A stretch of 64,000 bases of DNA from Herbaspirillum hiltneri N3 (GCF_001267925.1 NZ_CP011409.1:1302001-1366000); one strand, 5' to 3'; shown: positions 31,260-40,871, numbered from the stretch's first letter. The notes: generated from the sequence alone by a model not told the origin. Made by a program: numbers and translations.

Positions 31260-32438
31260 ATGAAATTACGACGCAGTTGGGTAATGGGAGGACTGGCCAT
31301 CGTCGCGGCCGGCGCATCGGTGCAGGCATCCGCGCAGAGCAGTGTGACGATCTACGGCGCGCTCGACAACGCGCTGGTCTACACCAACAATCAGGGCGGT
31401 TTGCATAATCTGTACCTGCGCACCGGCAACCTGGCCGCCAGCAAGATCGGCTTCAAGGGCGCCGAGGACCTGGGCGGCGGATCGCAGGCGATTTTCACGC
31501 TGGAAAACGGCTTCGACATCAACACCGGCGCCATGAGTTCGGCCAACACGCTGTTCAATCGCCAGTCCTTCGTCGGCCTGACCAACAGTGGTTACGGCAC
31601 CATCACCACCGGTCGCCAGTACACGCCTTACTTCCTGTACGTCGGCGCGATCGGGCCGACCAGCGTGCTGACCGGCGCCACCGGTGCCCATCCGGGCGAC
31701 GTCGACGGTCTCGACACCACGGTGCGCATCAGCAACTCGGTGACTTACTCGTCACCGGTGTTTGGCGGTGCGCAAGTCAGCGCCTTGTACGGCTTCGGTG
31801 AAACTGCGGGCAGCGTCTCGACCGGCAATACCTACAGCCTGGCCTTCAAGTACGACGTCAGCGCCTGGAATTTTGCGTTGGGCTATCAACGCCTGAAGAA
31901 TGGTTCCGGTCCTGCCAACGCCTGGAACTCCACAGCTTCGGGCAGCTTCTCGACCTCCGCGATCAACAACGGCTATGTGTCTTCGGACAACGTGCAGATG
32001 ATCGCCGGCGCATTGCGCTACACCATCGACAAATGGATGGTCGGCGCCAACTACGCCAACGCGCAATACAAGCCGGGCGCCGGATCGCTGTTCACGCAGA
32101 AGGCCACCTTCCAGACGCTGGGCCTGATCACGACCTACCAGCTGACGCCGCAAGTGGCGTTGGCCGGCGGCTACAGCTATACCTTCGAGAAATCCGCCAA
32201 CGGCATCAGCGACGCGGCCAAGTACCACCAGATCGCACTGGAGCAAACCTACTCGTTCTCCAAGCGTTCGGCGATCTACTTCCTGGAAGCGTATCAGCTG
32301 GCGCGCGGCAAGACCCTGGGTAAGACGGCCGGCAGCATTGTCGACGCCGTGGCGGTGGTCGGCGATTCGCAAAACGGTTCGCCATCGTCGGGACGCAACC
32401 AGAGCGTGCTGATGGTCGGTTTCCGTCACCTGTTCTGA
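31260..32438 (+). CDS. Outer-membrane general porin (Burkholderiales type)
   Basis: 392 residues. Signal peptide MKLRRSWVMGGLAIVAAGA with cleavage near ASAQ-SS, then SSVTIYGALDNALVYTNNQGG, the usual first strand of 16-stranded trimeric porins, the IGFKGAEDLGGGSQAIFTLENGF block, RQSFVGLTNSGYGTITTGRQYTP (loop 3 region) and a C-terminal Phe (MVGFRHLF). Forms a diffusion channel in the outer membrane. Placement beside manD/gntR suggests uptake of sugar acids. The ATG at 31260 is preceded by GGAGAGG. Confidence 0.93.
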   Translation: MKLRRSWVMGGLAIVAAGASVQASAQSSVTIYGALDNALVYTNNQGGLHNLYLRTGNLAASKIGFKGAEDLGGGSQAIFTLENGFDINTGAMSSANTLFNRQSFVGLTNSGYGTITTGRQYTPYFLYVGAIGPTSVLTGATGAHPGDVDGLDTTVRISNSVTYSSPVFGGAQVSALYGFGETAGSVSTGNTYSLAFKYDVSAWNFALGYQRLKNGSGPANAWNSTASGSFSTSAINNGYVSSDNVQMIAGALRYTIDKWMVGANYANAQYKPGAGSLFTQKATFQTLGLITTYQLTPQVALAGGYSYTFEKSANGISDAAKYHQIALEQTYSFSKRSAIYFLEAYQLARGKTLGKTAGSIVDAVAVVGDSQNGSPSSGRNQSVLMVGFRHLF

Positions 32439-32491
32439 ACGGACGCAGTAGCAGATTTTTGTAAGTCGACATCCCCTGAAGCTTGAGGTTG

Positions 32492-32526
32492 ACATCCGGC
32501 GGGCCCTGGCCCCCGGATGTTTTTTT
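32492..32526 (+). terminator. Terminator after porin
   Basis: ACATCCGG (32492-32499) and CCGGATGT (32513-32520), with further G-C pairs inside, followed by TTTTTT. It slightly overlaps the end of the convergent acyl-CoA ligase gene. Confidence 0.8.
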
Positions 32527-34174
32527 ATGCGGCGTCGCCCAGCTTGCGCCAGTCACCTACGCGCGCACGCAATTCGCGCCGGATCACTTTGCCGGTGGTC
32601 GTCATCGGCAATTCATCCACGAAGAAAATCTCACGTGGATATTCGTGCGCGGCCAGCTTCACCTTGACGTGTTCCTGGATCTCGCGCTTGAGCTTGTCGT
32701 CGCCGGTGATGCCGTCATTGAGCACGATCACGGCGACCACGATTTCGGTGCGCTGCGGATCGGGCGAGCCGATCACCGCGACCATCTTGACGGCGGCGTG
32801 CTGCAGGATGTTGTCTTCGATCTCGCCCGGGCCGATGCGGTAGCCGGCGGAGGTGATAACGTCGTCGTCGCGGCCGACGAAGCGGATGTAGCCGTCCTCG
32901 TCCATGCAACCGGTGTCGCCGGTGAGCAGCCAGTCGCTGACGAACTTGTCTTGCGTGGCCTGCGGATTATTCCAGTACTGCAAGAACATCACGGGGTCGG
33001 GACGCTGCACGGCGATGTTGCCGTCGCTGCCGGGAGGCAGCACCTGGCCGTCGGCATCGACGATGGCAAGCGTATGTCCGGGCGCTGCGCGGCCGATGGC
33101 GCCCGGTTTGCAATCCATGACGGCCGCGCACGACGACACCGTCATGTTGCATTCGGTCTGGCCGTAGAACTCGTTGATGGTCAGGCCGAAAGTCTTGCGA
33201 CCCCAGTCGAGCAACTCGACGCCGAGCGACTCGCCGCCGCTGGCGACCGAGCGCAACTGATAGCGCCAGCGCTTTTCCGGATCGGCGACGGTGCGCATCA
33301 TCTTCAGCGCCGTCGGCGGCAGGAAGGTGTTGCGCACGCCGTGATCCTGCAGCAGCTGGAACGCCGCTTCGCCGGTGAATTTTTCAAAGCGATGCGCCAC
33401 CACTGCGACGCCGTGATGCCAGGCCGGCAGCAGCACGTCGAGCAGACCGCCGATCCAGGCCCAGTCGGCCGGCGTCCAGATGCGATCGCCTTCCAGCGGG
33501 AAAAGATTGTGCGACATTTCCACGCCCGGGAGATGGCCCGGCAGCACGCGATGCGCATGCAGTGCACCCTTGGGCTGGCCGGTGGTGCCGGAAGTGTAGA
33601 TGATGACGGCCGGATCGTCGGCTTTGGTCCGCACCGGTGTCAGGTCACTGCTGGCGTGCTTCAGCGCCTGGTGCAGATCGACCGTGCCGTCGAAGGCGCC
33701 GTCGATCGTGAAGACGGTTTTCAGCGCCGGCAACCGGTCGCGGATGCCGGCCAGCTTGGCTGCGCCAGCCGCATTGGTCACCACCACGCGCGCGCCGCTG
33801 TTGTGCAGCCGGTATTCGAGCGCTTCCGCGCCGAACAGGGCAAACAGCGGAATCGCAATCGCGCCGATCTTGTAGGCGGCGACATGCGCCATGGCGGTTT
33901 CGGGCGCTTGCGGCAGCAGGATGCCGATGCGCTCGCCGATGGTCGCGCCGGCCGACAGCAGCAGGTTGGCGAGCCGGTCCGAGCTTTCCTTGATTTCACC
34001 GAAACTGTAATTGCGGCTGGCGCCGTCGGCGCCGACATGGATCAGCGCCAGCCTGCCCGGTTCGCGCAGCGCCCATTTGTCGCAGACGTCGACGCCGATG
34101 TTGTAGTGCTCGGGAATGTCCCAGCGGAAGGCGTTGCAGATGTCCTGATAGGGCTGGGCGACAATGGGCAGCAT
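32525..34174 (-). CDS. AMP-binding acyl-CoA synthetase (medium-chain/AcsM-like)
   Basis: 549 residues, ANL superfamily. P-loop-like A3 motif YTSGTTGQPKGALH, A5 NEFYGQTECN, A8 hinge around GDTGCMDEDGYIRFVGRDDDVI and the C-terminal catalytic Lys in MTTTGKVIRREL are all present. It activates a carboxylate to acyl-AMP and then acyl-CoA. The start (YQDICNAFRWDIPEHYNIGVDVCDKWA) resembles acyl-CoA ligases of the acetyl/medium-chain subgroup used for short or aryl acids. It is convergent with the porin and divergent from yajC. Substrate unknown. Confidence 0.88.
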   Translation of the reverse strand: MLPIVAQPYQDICNAFRWDIPEHYNIGVDVCDKWALREPGRLALIHVGADGASRNYSFGEIKESSDRLANLLLSAGATIGERIGILLPQAPETAMAHVAAYKIGAIAIPLFALFGAEALEYRLHNSGARVVVTNAAGAAKLAGIRDRLPALKTVFTIDGAFDGTVDLHQALKHASSDLTPVRTKADDPAVIIYTSGTTGQPKGALHAHRVLPGHLPGVEMSHNLFPLEGDRIWTPADWAWIGGLLDVLLPAWHHGVAVVAHRFEKFTGEAAFQLLQDHGVRNTFLPPTALKMMRTVADPEKRWRYQLRSVASGGESLGVELLDWGRKTFGLTINEFYGQTECNMTVSSCAAVMDCKPGAIGRAAPGHTLAIVDADGQVLPPGSDGNIAVQRPDPVMFLQYWNNPQATQDKFVSDWLLTGDTGCMDEDGYIRFVGRDDDVITSAGYRIGPGEIEDNILQHAAVKMVAVIGSPDPQRTEIVVAVIVLNDGITGDDKLKREIQEHVKVKLAAHEYPREIFFVDELPMTTTGKVIRRELRARVGDWRKLGDAA

Positions 34175-34413
34175 GGTGAGGCGGTCTCCTGATTTTTTGT
34201 AAGCTTGCTTTGTATTTGCTTCGTGTTTGCTTGTTAATGTAACGCCGCGCCCCCATGTTGGCGATGCCGTTATGGCAATTTTTTCCTTCCGGCAAGCCTA
34301 TTTCTCCCTGTTGAAGGCGCTTTGACCTGTTTTGGCCGCCACGGAATGGGGTATGCGCCCGGCGCAATGCTAAAATGCGGGGCTATTTTTTAAACAACCA
34401 TTTGGAGCGACAC

Positions 34414-34746
34414 GTGTTTATTTCCGATGCAATTGCACAAACCACTGCTGCAGGCCCAGGCGGCCTGATGGGTAATCTGACCAGCTTCCTGCCCATCATC
34501 CTGATGTTCGTTGTGTTGTACTTCCTGATGATCCGTCCTCAGATGAAGCGTCAAAAAGAACAAAAGGCCATGATGGAAGCGCTCGCCAAGGGTGACGAAG
34601 TCGTGACCTCCGGCGGCCTGCTGGGCAAGATCGTCAAGGTCAGCGATGCCTACATCACCGTCGAAGTATCCGAAGGCAATGAAATCGTCGTGCAAAAAGC
34701 CGCGATCACCACGCTGCTGCCGAAGGGCACCCTCAAGGGTCTGTAA
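34414..34746 (+). CDS. yajC: Preprotein translocase subunit YajC
   Basis: 110 residues. Starts FISDAIAQTTAAGPGG, then a single membrane helix (LPIILMFVVLYFLMIRPQMK) and a basic cytosolic domain with GLLGKIVKVSDAYITVEVSEG. Accessory to SecDF. GTG 34414, with GGAG 7 bp upstream, gives the conserved start; the longer in-frame reading is not conserved. First gene of yajC-secD-secF. Confidence 0.95.
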   Translation: MFISDAIAQTTAAGPGGLMGNLTSFLPIILMFVVLYFLMIRPQMKRQKEQKAMMEALAKGDEVVTSGGLLGKIVKVSDAYITVEVSEGNEIVVQKAAITTLLPKGTLKGL

Positions 34747-34862
34747 GCCGGTAATACGGCCCTACGGCTGACAGGGCGCATTCCGCCGCATTTTTCCGCG
34801 TGCGGATGCGCCCTCGTTTTGAACCTGTCCATGCGGACGTTCATCATCAACGCTGAATCACT

Positions 34863-36761
34863 ATGAATCGTTATCCTCTCTGGAAGTACGTCTTAATCGT
34901 CATCGCCCTGCTGTTCGGCACGCTCTATACGCTGCCCAACTTCTTCGGTGAATCGCCTGCCGTGCAGATCAGCAGCGCCAAGTCCACCATCAAGGTCGAC
35001 AGCGCGGTCGCCGAACGCGTGCAACAGATCCTGCAACAGGGCAGCCTTGCGCCAGAGAGCGTCGCATTCGACAACAGCAGCGCGCCTTCCGTGCGCGCCC
35101 GGTTTGCCAATACCGACACCCAGTTCAAGGCCAAGGCCCTGCTGGAAAAAGGCCTGAATACCGATCCCGCCGATCCGACTTACATCGTCGCCTTCAATCT
35201 GCTGCCGAATACGCCGCAGTGGCTGCAAAGCCTGCACGCCTTCCCGATGTACCTGGGCCTGGACTTGCGCGGCGGCGTGCACTTCCTGATGCAGGTTGAC
35301 GTCAAGGCGGTGCTGAACAAGCGCCTGCAAGGCCTGCAATCCAGCGTGCGCAGCGTGCTGCGCGACAAGAACATCCGCCATAACGGCATCAACCGCAACG
35401 GCGACCGCATCGAAATCCTGTTCCGCGATGCCGACACCCGCGACAAGGCCAAGAGCGCCCTGGCCGCCGACGTCTCGGAACTGGCGTTGCAAGACGCCGG
35501 CAGCGGCGACGACCTCAAGCTGATCGCCACCCTGCGTCCGGAAGCACTCAAGCAGACCCAGGAAGACGGCGTCAAGCAAAACATCTCGACCCTGTCCAAG
35601 CGCGTCAATGAGCTCGGCGTGGCCGAACCGATCATCCAGCGCCAGGGCGCCGACCGCATCGTGGTCCAGCTGCCGGGCGTGCAGGACGTTTCGCGCGCCA
35701 AGGACATCATCGGCCGCACCGCCACGCTGGAAGTGCGCATGGTGGACGACTCGGTTGCCCGCGGCACCGAAGAAACCGCCGCCGTGCCGTTCGGCTCCGA
35801 GCTGTTCAAGATCGGCAAGGGCGCACCCGTGGTGCTGTACAAGGAACCGGTCCTGACCGGCGATTACATCTCCAACGCGTCGGCCAGCTTCGATGAAAAC
35901 CACCAGCCTTCGGTCAGCATCGACCTGAACGGCGACGGCGGCCGCAAGATGCGCGATGCCACCCGTGAAAAAGTCGGCAAGGCCATGGCCATCGTGCTGT
36001 TCGAAAAAGGCAAGGGCGAAGTCCTGACCGTGGCGACCATCCGCTCCGAACTCGGCTCGCGCTTCCAGATCACCGGCATGGGTTCGGCCGAATCGTCGAG
36101 CGACCTGGCGCTGCTGCTGCGCGCCGGTTCGCTGGCTGCGCCGATGGACATCATCGAAGAACGCACCATCGGCCCGCAACTCGGCGCCGAAAACATCCGC
36201 AAGGGTTTCGATGCGACGCTGTACGGTTTCGCCGCGATGGCCGTTTTCATGATCGTGTACTACCAGCTGTTCGGCCTGTTCAGCGCATTGGCGCTGTCGG
36301 TCAACGTGTTGCTGCTGGTGGCGGTGCTGTCGACGCTGCAAGCCACGCTGACCTTGCCCGGTATTGCGGCGATCGCGCTGGCGCTGGGTATGGCGATTGA
36401 CTCCAACGTGCTGATCAACGAGCGTATCCGCGAAGAATTGCGCAACGGCAATTCGCCGCAGGCAGCGATTTCGATTGGTTTCGACCGCGCATGGGCGACC
36501 ATCCTCGACTCCAACGTGACGACGCTGATCGCCGGTCTGGCGCTGCTGATTTTCGGTTCCGGCGCGATCCGTGGTTTCGCGGTGGTCCACTGCCTGGGCA
36601 TCCTGACGTCGATGTTCTCGGCCGTGTTCTTCTCGCGCGGGCTGGCAAACCTGTGGTACGGCCGCAAGAAGAAGCTGACCAGCCTGGCCATCGGCCAGAT
36701 CTGGAAGGCGCAAGGCGATGCAGCCGGCAAGACCGGCAGCAAAGCGGTCGACGCCAAATAA
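34863..36761 (+). CDS. secD: Protein translocase subunit SecD
   Basis: 632 residues. First TM segment (YVLIVIALLFGTLYTLPNFF), large periplasmic P1 domain including the D1 motif LGLDLRGGVHFLMQVD, and five C-terminal membrane helices with GFAAMAVFMIVYYQLFGLFSA and the ion-channel region MAIDSNVLINERIREELRNG. With SecF it uses the proton gradient to pull exported proteins through SecYEG. Spacing to yajC is 116 bp and to secF 99 bp, all co-directional. Confidence 0.97.
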   Translation: MNRYPLWKYVLIVIALLFGTLYTLPNFFGESPAVQISSAKSTIKVDSAVAERVQQILQQGSLAPESVAFDNSSAPSVRARFANTDTQFKAKALLEKGLNTDPADPTYIVAFNLLPNTPQWLQSLHAFPMYLGLDLRGGVHFLMQVDVKAVLNKRLQGLQSSVRSVLRDKNIRHNGINRNGDRIEILFRDADTRDKAKSALAADVSELALQDAGSGDDLKLIATLRPEALKQTQEDGVKQNISTLSKRVNELGVAEPIIQRQGADRIVVQLPGVQDVSRAKDIIGRTATLEVRMVDDSVARGTEETAAVPFGSELFKIGKGAPVVLYKEPVLTGDYISNASASFDENHQPSVSIDLNGDGGRKMRDATREKVGKAMAIVLFEKGKGEVLTVATIRSELGSRFQITGMGSAESSSDLALLLRAGSLAAPMDIIEERTIGPQLGAENIRKGFDATLYGFAAMAVFMIVYYQLFGLFSALALSVNVLLLVAVLSTLQATLTLPGIAAIALALGMAIDSNVLINERIREELRNGNSPQAAISIGFDRAWATILDSNVTTLIAGLALLIFGSGAIRGFAVVHCLGILTSMFSAVFFSRGLANLWYGRKKKLTSLAIGQIWKAQGDAAGKTGSKAVDAK

Positions 36762-36860
36762 GCGCAGCAGCAGGCATCGTCAGCACCAACAGAGCGATCG
36801 ACATGATCCAATGCACCTTGACCGGATGACCGGACAGGGCGCAGAACAGAAAGGTATGTG

Positions 36861-37805
36861 ATGGAATTTTTCCGCATCAAAAAAGATATCCCCTTCATGC
36901 GCCATGCGCTGGTGTTCAACGTCATCTCGGCGCTGACATTCGTGCTGGCAGTGTTCTTCCTGCTGTCACGCGGGCTGCACTTCTCGATTGAATTCACCGG
37001 GGGCACGGTAATGGAAGTCGCCTATCCGAAGGCGGCCAACATCGAGAACATCCGCAAGTCGGTCGAAGGCCTCGGCTTCACCGATACGCAAGTGCAGAGT
37101 TTCGGCACGGCGCAGGACGTGATGATCCGCCTGCCGGCGCAGCATGGCGTCAACTCGACCCAGCAAAGCGAAAAAGTGATCTCGGCGCTCAAGGCGCAGG
37201 ATCCGGACGTCCAGCTGCAGCGTGTTGAATTCGTCGGCCCGCAGGTCGGTGACGAGCTCGCGCATGACGGTCTGATGGCGCTGGGCATGGTGGTGATCGG
37301 CATCGTGATCTACCTGGCTTTCCGCTTCGAATGGAAATTTGCGGTCGCGGCCGTCATCGCCAACTTGCATGACGTGGTGATCATCCTCGGCTTCTTTGCC
37401 TTCTTCCAATGGGAGTTTTCGCTCACGGTGCTGGCGGCGGTGCTGGCGGTGCTGGGCTACTCGGTCAATGAATCGGTGGTGGTGTTCGACCGGGTGCGCG
37501 AAGCATTCCGCGACCGCCGCTACGGCAAGCTGAGTGCGCCGGAAGTGTTGAACCACGCAATCACCAGCACCATTTCGCGGACCATCATCACCCACGGCAG
37601 CACTGAAATGATGGTCCTGTCGATGCTGATCTTCGGCGGCCCCACGCTGCATTACTTTGCCGTGGCGCTGACCATCGGCATCTTGTTCGGTATCTATTCG
37701 TCGGTGTTCGTCGCCGCCGCCATCGCCATGTGGCTGGGCGTGAAGCGCGAAGACCTGATCAAGCCGGCCAAGCCGAAAGACGAAACCGACGGCGCCGTCG
37801 TCTAA
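36861..37805 (+). CDS. secF: Protein translocase subunit SecF
   Basis: 314 residues. Signature FSIEFTGGTVMEV after the first helix, then five C-terminal helices with GYSVNESVVVFDRVREAFRD and the conserved TSTISRTIITHGST-like segment. Partner of SecD. ATG 36861 is preferred over an adjacent GTG at 36858. A terminator follows at 37837-37866. Confidence 0.97.
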   Translation: MEFFRIKKDIPFMRHALVFNVISALTFVLAVFFLLSRGLHFSIEFTGGTVMEVAYPKAANIENIRKSVEGLGFTDTQVQSFGTAQDVMIRLPAQHGVNSTQQSEKVISALKAQDPDVQLQRVEFVGPQVGDELAHDGLMALGMVVIGIVIYLAFRFEWKFAVAAVIANLHDVVIILGFFAFFQWEFSLTVLAAVLAVLGYSVNESVVVFDRVREAFRDRRYGKLSAPEVLNHAITSTISRTIITHGSTEMMVLSMLIFGGPTLHYFAVALTIGILFGIYSSVFVAAAIAMWLGVKREDLIKPAKPKDETDGAVV

Positions 37806-37836
37806 GTTCTTCTCGCTGCAAGATTAGCGCTGCCGC

Positions 37837-37866
37837 AGGCTGTTTCCCAGGAAACAGCCTGTTTTA
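37837..37866 (+). terminator. Terminator after secF
   Basis: AGGCTGTTTCC (37837-37847) pairs with GGAAACAGCCT (37850-37860) over a 2-nt centre; GTTTTAC follows. It ends the yajC-secDF operon just before tcdA. Confidence 0.75.
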
Positions 37867-37888
37867 CTTTGTTATCCGGATAACCATC

Positions 37889-38749
37889 ATGTCCCAGCCA
37901 GAACCTGTCGTTGCTCTCAACGACGCCGATATCGATTTCGACCGCCGCTTCGGCGGCATCGCCCGCCTGTACGGCGCGCAGGGCCTGGCGCGTTTTCGCG
38001 CGGCGCATGTCTGCGTGGTCGGCGTCGGCGGCGTCGGCTCGTGGATCGTCGAAGCGCTGGCGCGCAGCGCCATCGGCAAAATCACCATGATCGACCTGGA
38101 CAACCTGGCCGAATCCAACGTCAATCGCCAGATCCACGCGCTGACCGACACGCTCGGCAAGGCCAAGGTCACCGCGCTGCACGAGCGCATCATGCAGATC
38201 AACCCCTATTGCCAGGTCACCGAGATCGAGGACTTCCTCACCCCTGACAACGTCGGCGAGATGATCGGTGAAGGCCGTTTCGACTACGTTGTCGACGCCA
38301 TCGACAACGTACGTGCCAAGGTGGCGCTGATCGCCTATTGCCGCGAACACAAGGTCCCCTTGCTGACCAGCGGCGGCGCCGGCGGCCAGATCGATCCGAC
38401 CAAAATCGAGATCCGCGACCTCTGCCGCACCGAGCAGGAACCCTTGCTGGCCAAGGTACGCAAGCGTCTGCGCGCGTGGCACAAGTTCCCGCGCGGGACC
38501 AAGAACAAGTTTGGCATCGATGCCGTGTTCTCCACCGAACCCTTGCGGTTCCCAGAGGGGGAAGTGTGCGAGGTCGATACGGATGACGCTGCGGATGGAT
38601 TGGATACCGTCGATGCCGATGGCCGCAAGCAGGATGCCGGCGTGACCGGGCTCAATTGCGCGGGGTTCGGGTCGGCGATGGTGGTGACGGCTTCGTTTGG
38701 ATTGGTGGCGGCGGGGTTTGTACTGAGGAAGATTGTTGAGCGTCCTTGA
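37889..38749 (+). CDS. tcdA: tRNA t6A cyclodehydratase TcdA (ThiF/E1-like)
   Basis: 286 residues. ATP-dependent dehydration of t6A37 to cyclic t6A in ANN-decoding tRNAs. Nucleotide-binding Gly-rich loop GVGGVGSWIVEALARS, LDNLAESNVNRQIHA and the adenylation region TSGGAGGQIDPTKI are diagnostic; the C-terminal GFGSAMVVTASFGLVAAGFVL helix is the membrane-associated tail of this family. ATG 37889 is the conserved start; the in-frame upstream reading lies inside secF. Confidence 0.95.
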   Translation: MSQPEPVVALNDADIDFDRRFGGIARLYGAQGLARFRAAHVCVVGVGGVGSWIVEALARSAIGKITMIDLDNLAESNVNRQIHALTDTLGKAKVTALHERIMQINPYCQVTEIEDFLTPDNVGEMIGEGRFDYVVDAIDNVRAKVALIAYCREHKVPLLTSGGAGGQIDPTKIEIRDLCRTEQEPLLAKVRKRLRAWHKFPRGTKNKFGIDAVFSTEPLRFPEGEVCEVDTDDAADGLDTVDADGRKQDAGVTGLNCAGFGSAMVVTASFGLVAAGFVLRKIVERP

Positions 38750-38783
38750 CCATTTGTTGTTCCGACTTGTTTCCTTGGTTGTC

Positions 38784-39046
38784 GATTCTGTTCTTTCTTC
38801 GATCAACCGTGCCGGGGGTAGCCCGGCGGCTACTCACTTTCTTTGCTTCGCCAAAGAAAGTAAGCAAAGAAAGGCGACCGCGATTCGCCGCCCCGCTGCG
38901 CGGGGTTCCCGTTGGCGCCGCACCTAAATCGGGAAGGGAAACAAACTCGCTGCGCTCAGACAAGTTTCCCTCCTTTATCCGATTTAGGCACGTCACCAAC
39001 GGCGACTCATAAGCGGAACTTCTTTCTCGGCTCGCTTCGCATTGCC
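38784..39046 (+). repeat. Dispersed intergenic repeat, copy A
   Basis: Begins GATTCTGTT, includes TGCCGGGGGTAGCCCGGC, hairpin ACTTTCTTTG/CAAAGAAAGT (38836-38861), a CCCCGCTGCGCGGGG element and GGGAAAC/GTTTCCC around CTCGCTGCGCTCAGACAA, and ends near GGCTCGCTTCGCATTGCC. Copy B carries the same order of elements on the opposite strand, with roughly 75-85% identity by eye. Confidence 0.8.
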
Positions 39047-39156
39047 TTGGGTGGCTCGCCTGCGGCATCGTGATTCTCACCTTTAGTCGTGGTCAACTAG
39101 GTCGCTCTTCCGACGGTAGCGAAGAACGACGACTTCCACTACATCTCTGTACCCTG

Positions 39157-39416
39157 GCGATGCGCAGCGAGCCAGTCTCGAATTCCCGCTTGCGAGTAGC
39201 CGGTGGCGGCAGGTGCAAATCGGATCAAGAGGGGAAACTTGTCTGAGCGCAGCGAGTTTGTTTCCCCTCCCGATTTGTACCTGCCGACGCCGGGAACCCC
39301 CGCAGGGGGCTACGAACCAGCGGTCGCTTCTTTTGCTTACTTTTCTTGGCGAGACAAGAAAAGTGAGTAGCTGCCGGGCTACCCCCGGCAGGGTCGTCCG
39401 AAGAAAAAACAGAATC
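39157..39416 (-). repeat. Dispersed intergenic repeat, copy B (inverted)
   Basis: Reverse-complement counterpart of copy A: GGCTCGCTGCGCATCGCC at its 3' end, the shared AAACTCGCTGCGCTCAGACA block, the CTTTTCTTG/CAAGAAAAG hairpin and TGCCGGGGGTAGCCCGGC, finishing in GATTCTGTT. Internal hairpins suggest a mobile REP-like unit with no coding capacity. Confidence 0.8.
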
Positions 39417-39629
39417 AGTTACGCAAGAACCAACAAGCCTGGTCGAAGAAAGAAAAGAAGAAGCCACGCACCAAAGCTAAGTCGGAACAAAATCCACGAA
39501 CCACAATTGCGGATAACCCTCATCCGCACCATCCCCCGCACCTCGCCCCAAACGTATAAAATTTCACCCAGCCACTAAACCAACAAACCATAACCCGGAG
39601 ACCGCCTGCTGACCCGAAGCAGGCCGCCG

Positions 39630-40871
39630 ATGAAGCCACCCCTCCACAAAAACGCCTTCCTGCAGATGGTCGTCGCCATCGCCATCGGCATCGCGCTCGG
39701 TCATGCCGATCCACAGCTGGCGGTGCAGATGAAACCGCTCAGCGATGGCTTCGTGCGCCTGATCGGCATGCTGATCGGCGTGGTCATGTTCGCGCTGGTG
39801 GTGTCGGGCATCGCCGGCATGCAGGACAAGATGCACGCTGCCAAGGTGGGCGGCAAGGCCATTGTCTATTTTGAAATCATGACCTTCATCTCGCTCGGCT
39901 TCGGCATGCTCGCCGCCGACCTGCTGCAACCGGGAGCCGGCTCCAAACTCGATCTGTCGCACGTCTCAGACGGCGCGCATTATGCGGCGCGACTGTCGAC
40001 TTCGGGCGTGACGGATTTCCTGCTCAACATCATTCCCAACAGCTTCTTCGAGGCCTTCACGCGCAACAGTAGCCTGCAGATCCTGTTGCTGGCGGTGCTG
40101 TTCGGCGTTGCATTGTCGCGGCTGGGCGAACGTGGCCGCAGCCTGCTCAATTTCATCGAAGCCAATCTGCGCATCCTGTTCGGGATGATCAACATCATCC
40201 TCAAGGTCGCGCCGCTGGCCGCCTTCGGCGCCATGGCTTATACCATCGGTCGCTACGGCGTGGCGTCGGTGCTGCCGCTGCTGCATTTCGTCGGCGCCAT
40301 CTACATCGCCAGCATCGCCTTCGTCTGCGTGGTGATGGGGCTGATCGCGCGCGTGGCGGGCGTCAACATCTTCCGCCTGATCGCTTTCATCAAGGAAGAA
40401 TTGCTGCTGGTTTTTTTCACCACCTCGTCGATGGCGGCGCTGCCCGGACTGACCGAAAAAATGGAACGCCTCGGGTGTTCGCGCGCGGTAGTGCGGCTGG
40501 TGCTGCCGACCGGCTACACCTTCAACCTCAACGGCACCAACATCTATCTCACCATGGCGGCGCTGTTCCTGGCGCAGGCCGGCGGCATCGAGGTGAGCCT
40601 GTGGCAGCAATTGTCGCTGCTGGCGATCTGCATGCTGACGTCCAAGGGCGCCACCAGCGTGACCGGCTCCGGCTTCATTGCGCTGGCGGCCACGCTCAGT
40701 ACGCTGCAGATCGTGCCTGTCGGCGGCATCGTGCTGCTGCTCGGCGTGGAACGGTTGATGAAGTGCCGCTCGCTGAGCAACGTCATCGGCAATTGCCTGG
40801 CCTGCGTGGTGGTCTGCGCGTGGGACAAGGCACTCGATCGCGAACGCATGGCACAAGCCTTGCGCGCATAA
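39630..40871 (+). CDS. Dicarboxylate/amino-acid:cation symporter (DAACS family)
   Basis: 413 residues with eight membrane helices and the two re-entrant loops of the DctA/GltP fold. HP1 reads TTSSMAALPGLTEKMERLG (Glu/Thr of the common SSES-LP is Met/Ala here); TM7 NGTNIYLTMAALFLAQA is the NMDGT-like cation site, and HP2 is SKGATSVTGSGFIALAATL. It should import C4-dicarboxylates or acidic amino acids. It converges on the TPS-lyase operon, whose last enzyme could release fumarate. A strong ribosome-binding site is not visible for the ATG. Confidence 0.9.
   Translation: MKPPLHKNAFLQMVVAIAIGIALGHADPQLAVQMKPLSDGFVRLIGMLIGVVMFALVVSGIAGMQDKMHAAKVGGKAIVYFEIMTFISLGFGMLAADLLQPGAGSKLDLSHVSDGAHYAARLSTSGVTDFLLNIIPNSFFEAFTRNSSLQILLLAVLFGVALSRLGERGRSLLNFIEANLRILFGMINIILKVAPLAAFGAMAYTIGRYGVASVLPLLHFVGAIYIASIAFVCVVMGLIARVAGVNIFRLIAFIKEELLLVFFTTSSMAALPGLTEKMERLGCSRAVVRLVLPTGYTFNLNGTNIYLTMAALFLAQAGGIEVSLWQQLSLLAICMLTSKGATSVTGSGFIALAATLSTLQIVPVGGIVLLLGVERLMKCRSLSNVIGNCLACVVVCAWDKALDRERMAQALRA

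Larger units (their letters stand above)
38750..39629. other. 880-bp gene-less region made largely of an inverted repeat pair
   Basis: No credible gene: open frames here are short and mirror one another because both ends contain the same sequence in opposite orientation (see the two repeat entries). Between the copies (39047-39156) I see no further feature. After 39417 there is a purine-rich stretch leading to the transporter gene. Confidence 0.7.

Noticed and set aside
38733..39012. Short open frames inside the intergenic repeat
   Set aside because: They exist in both mirrored copies with diverging frames and no conserved protein; better explained by the non-coding repeat.
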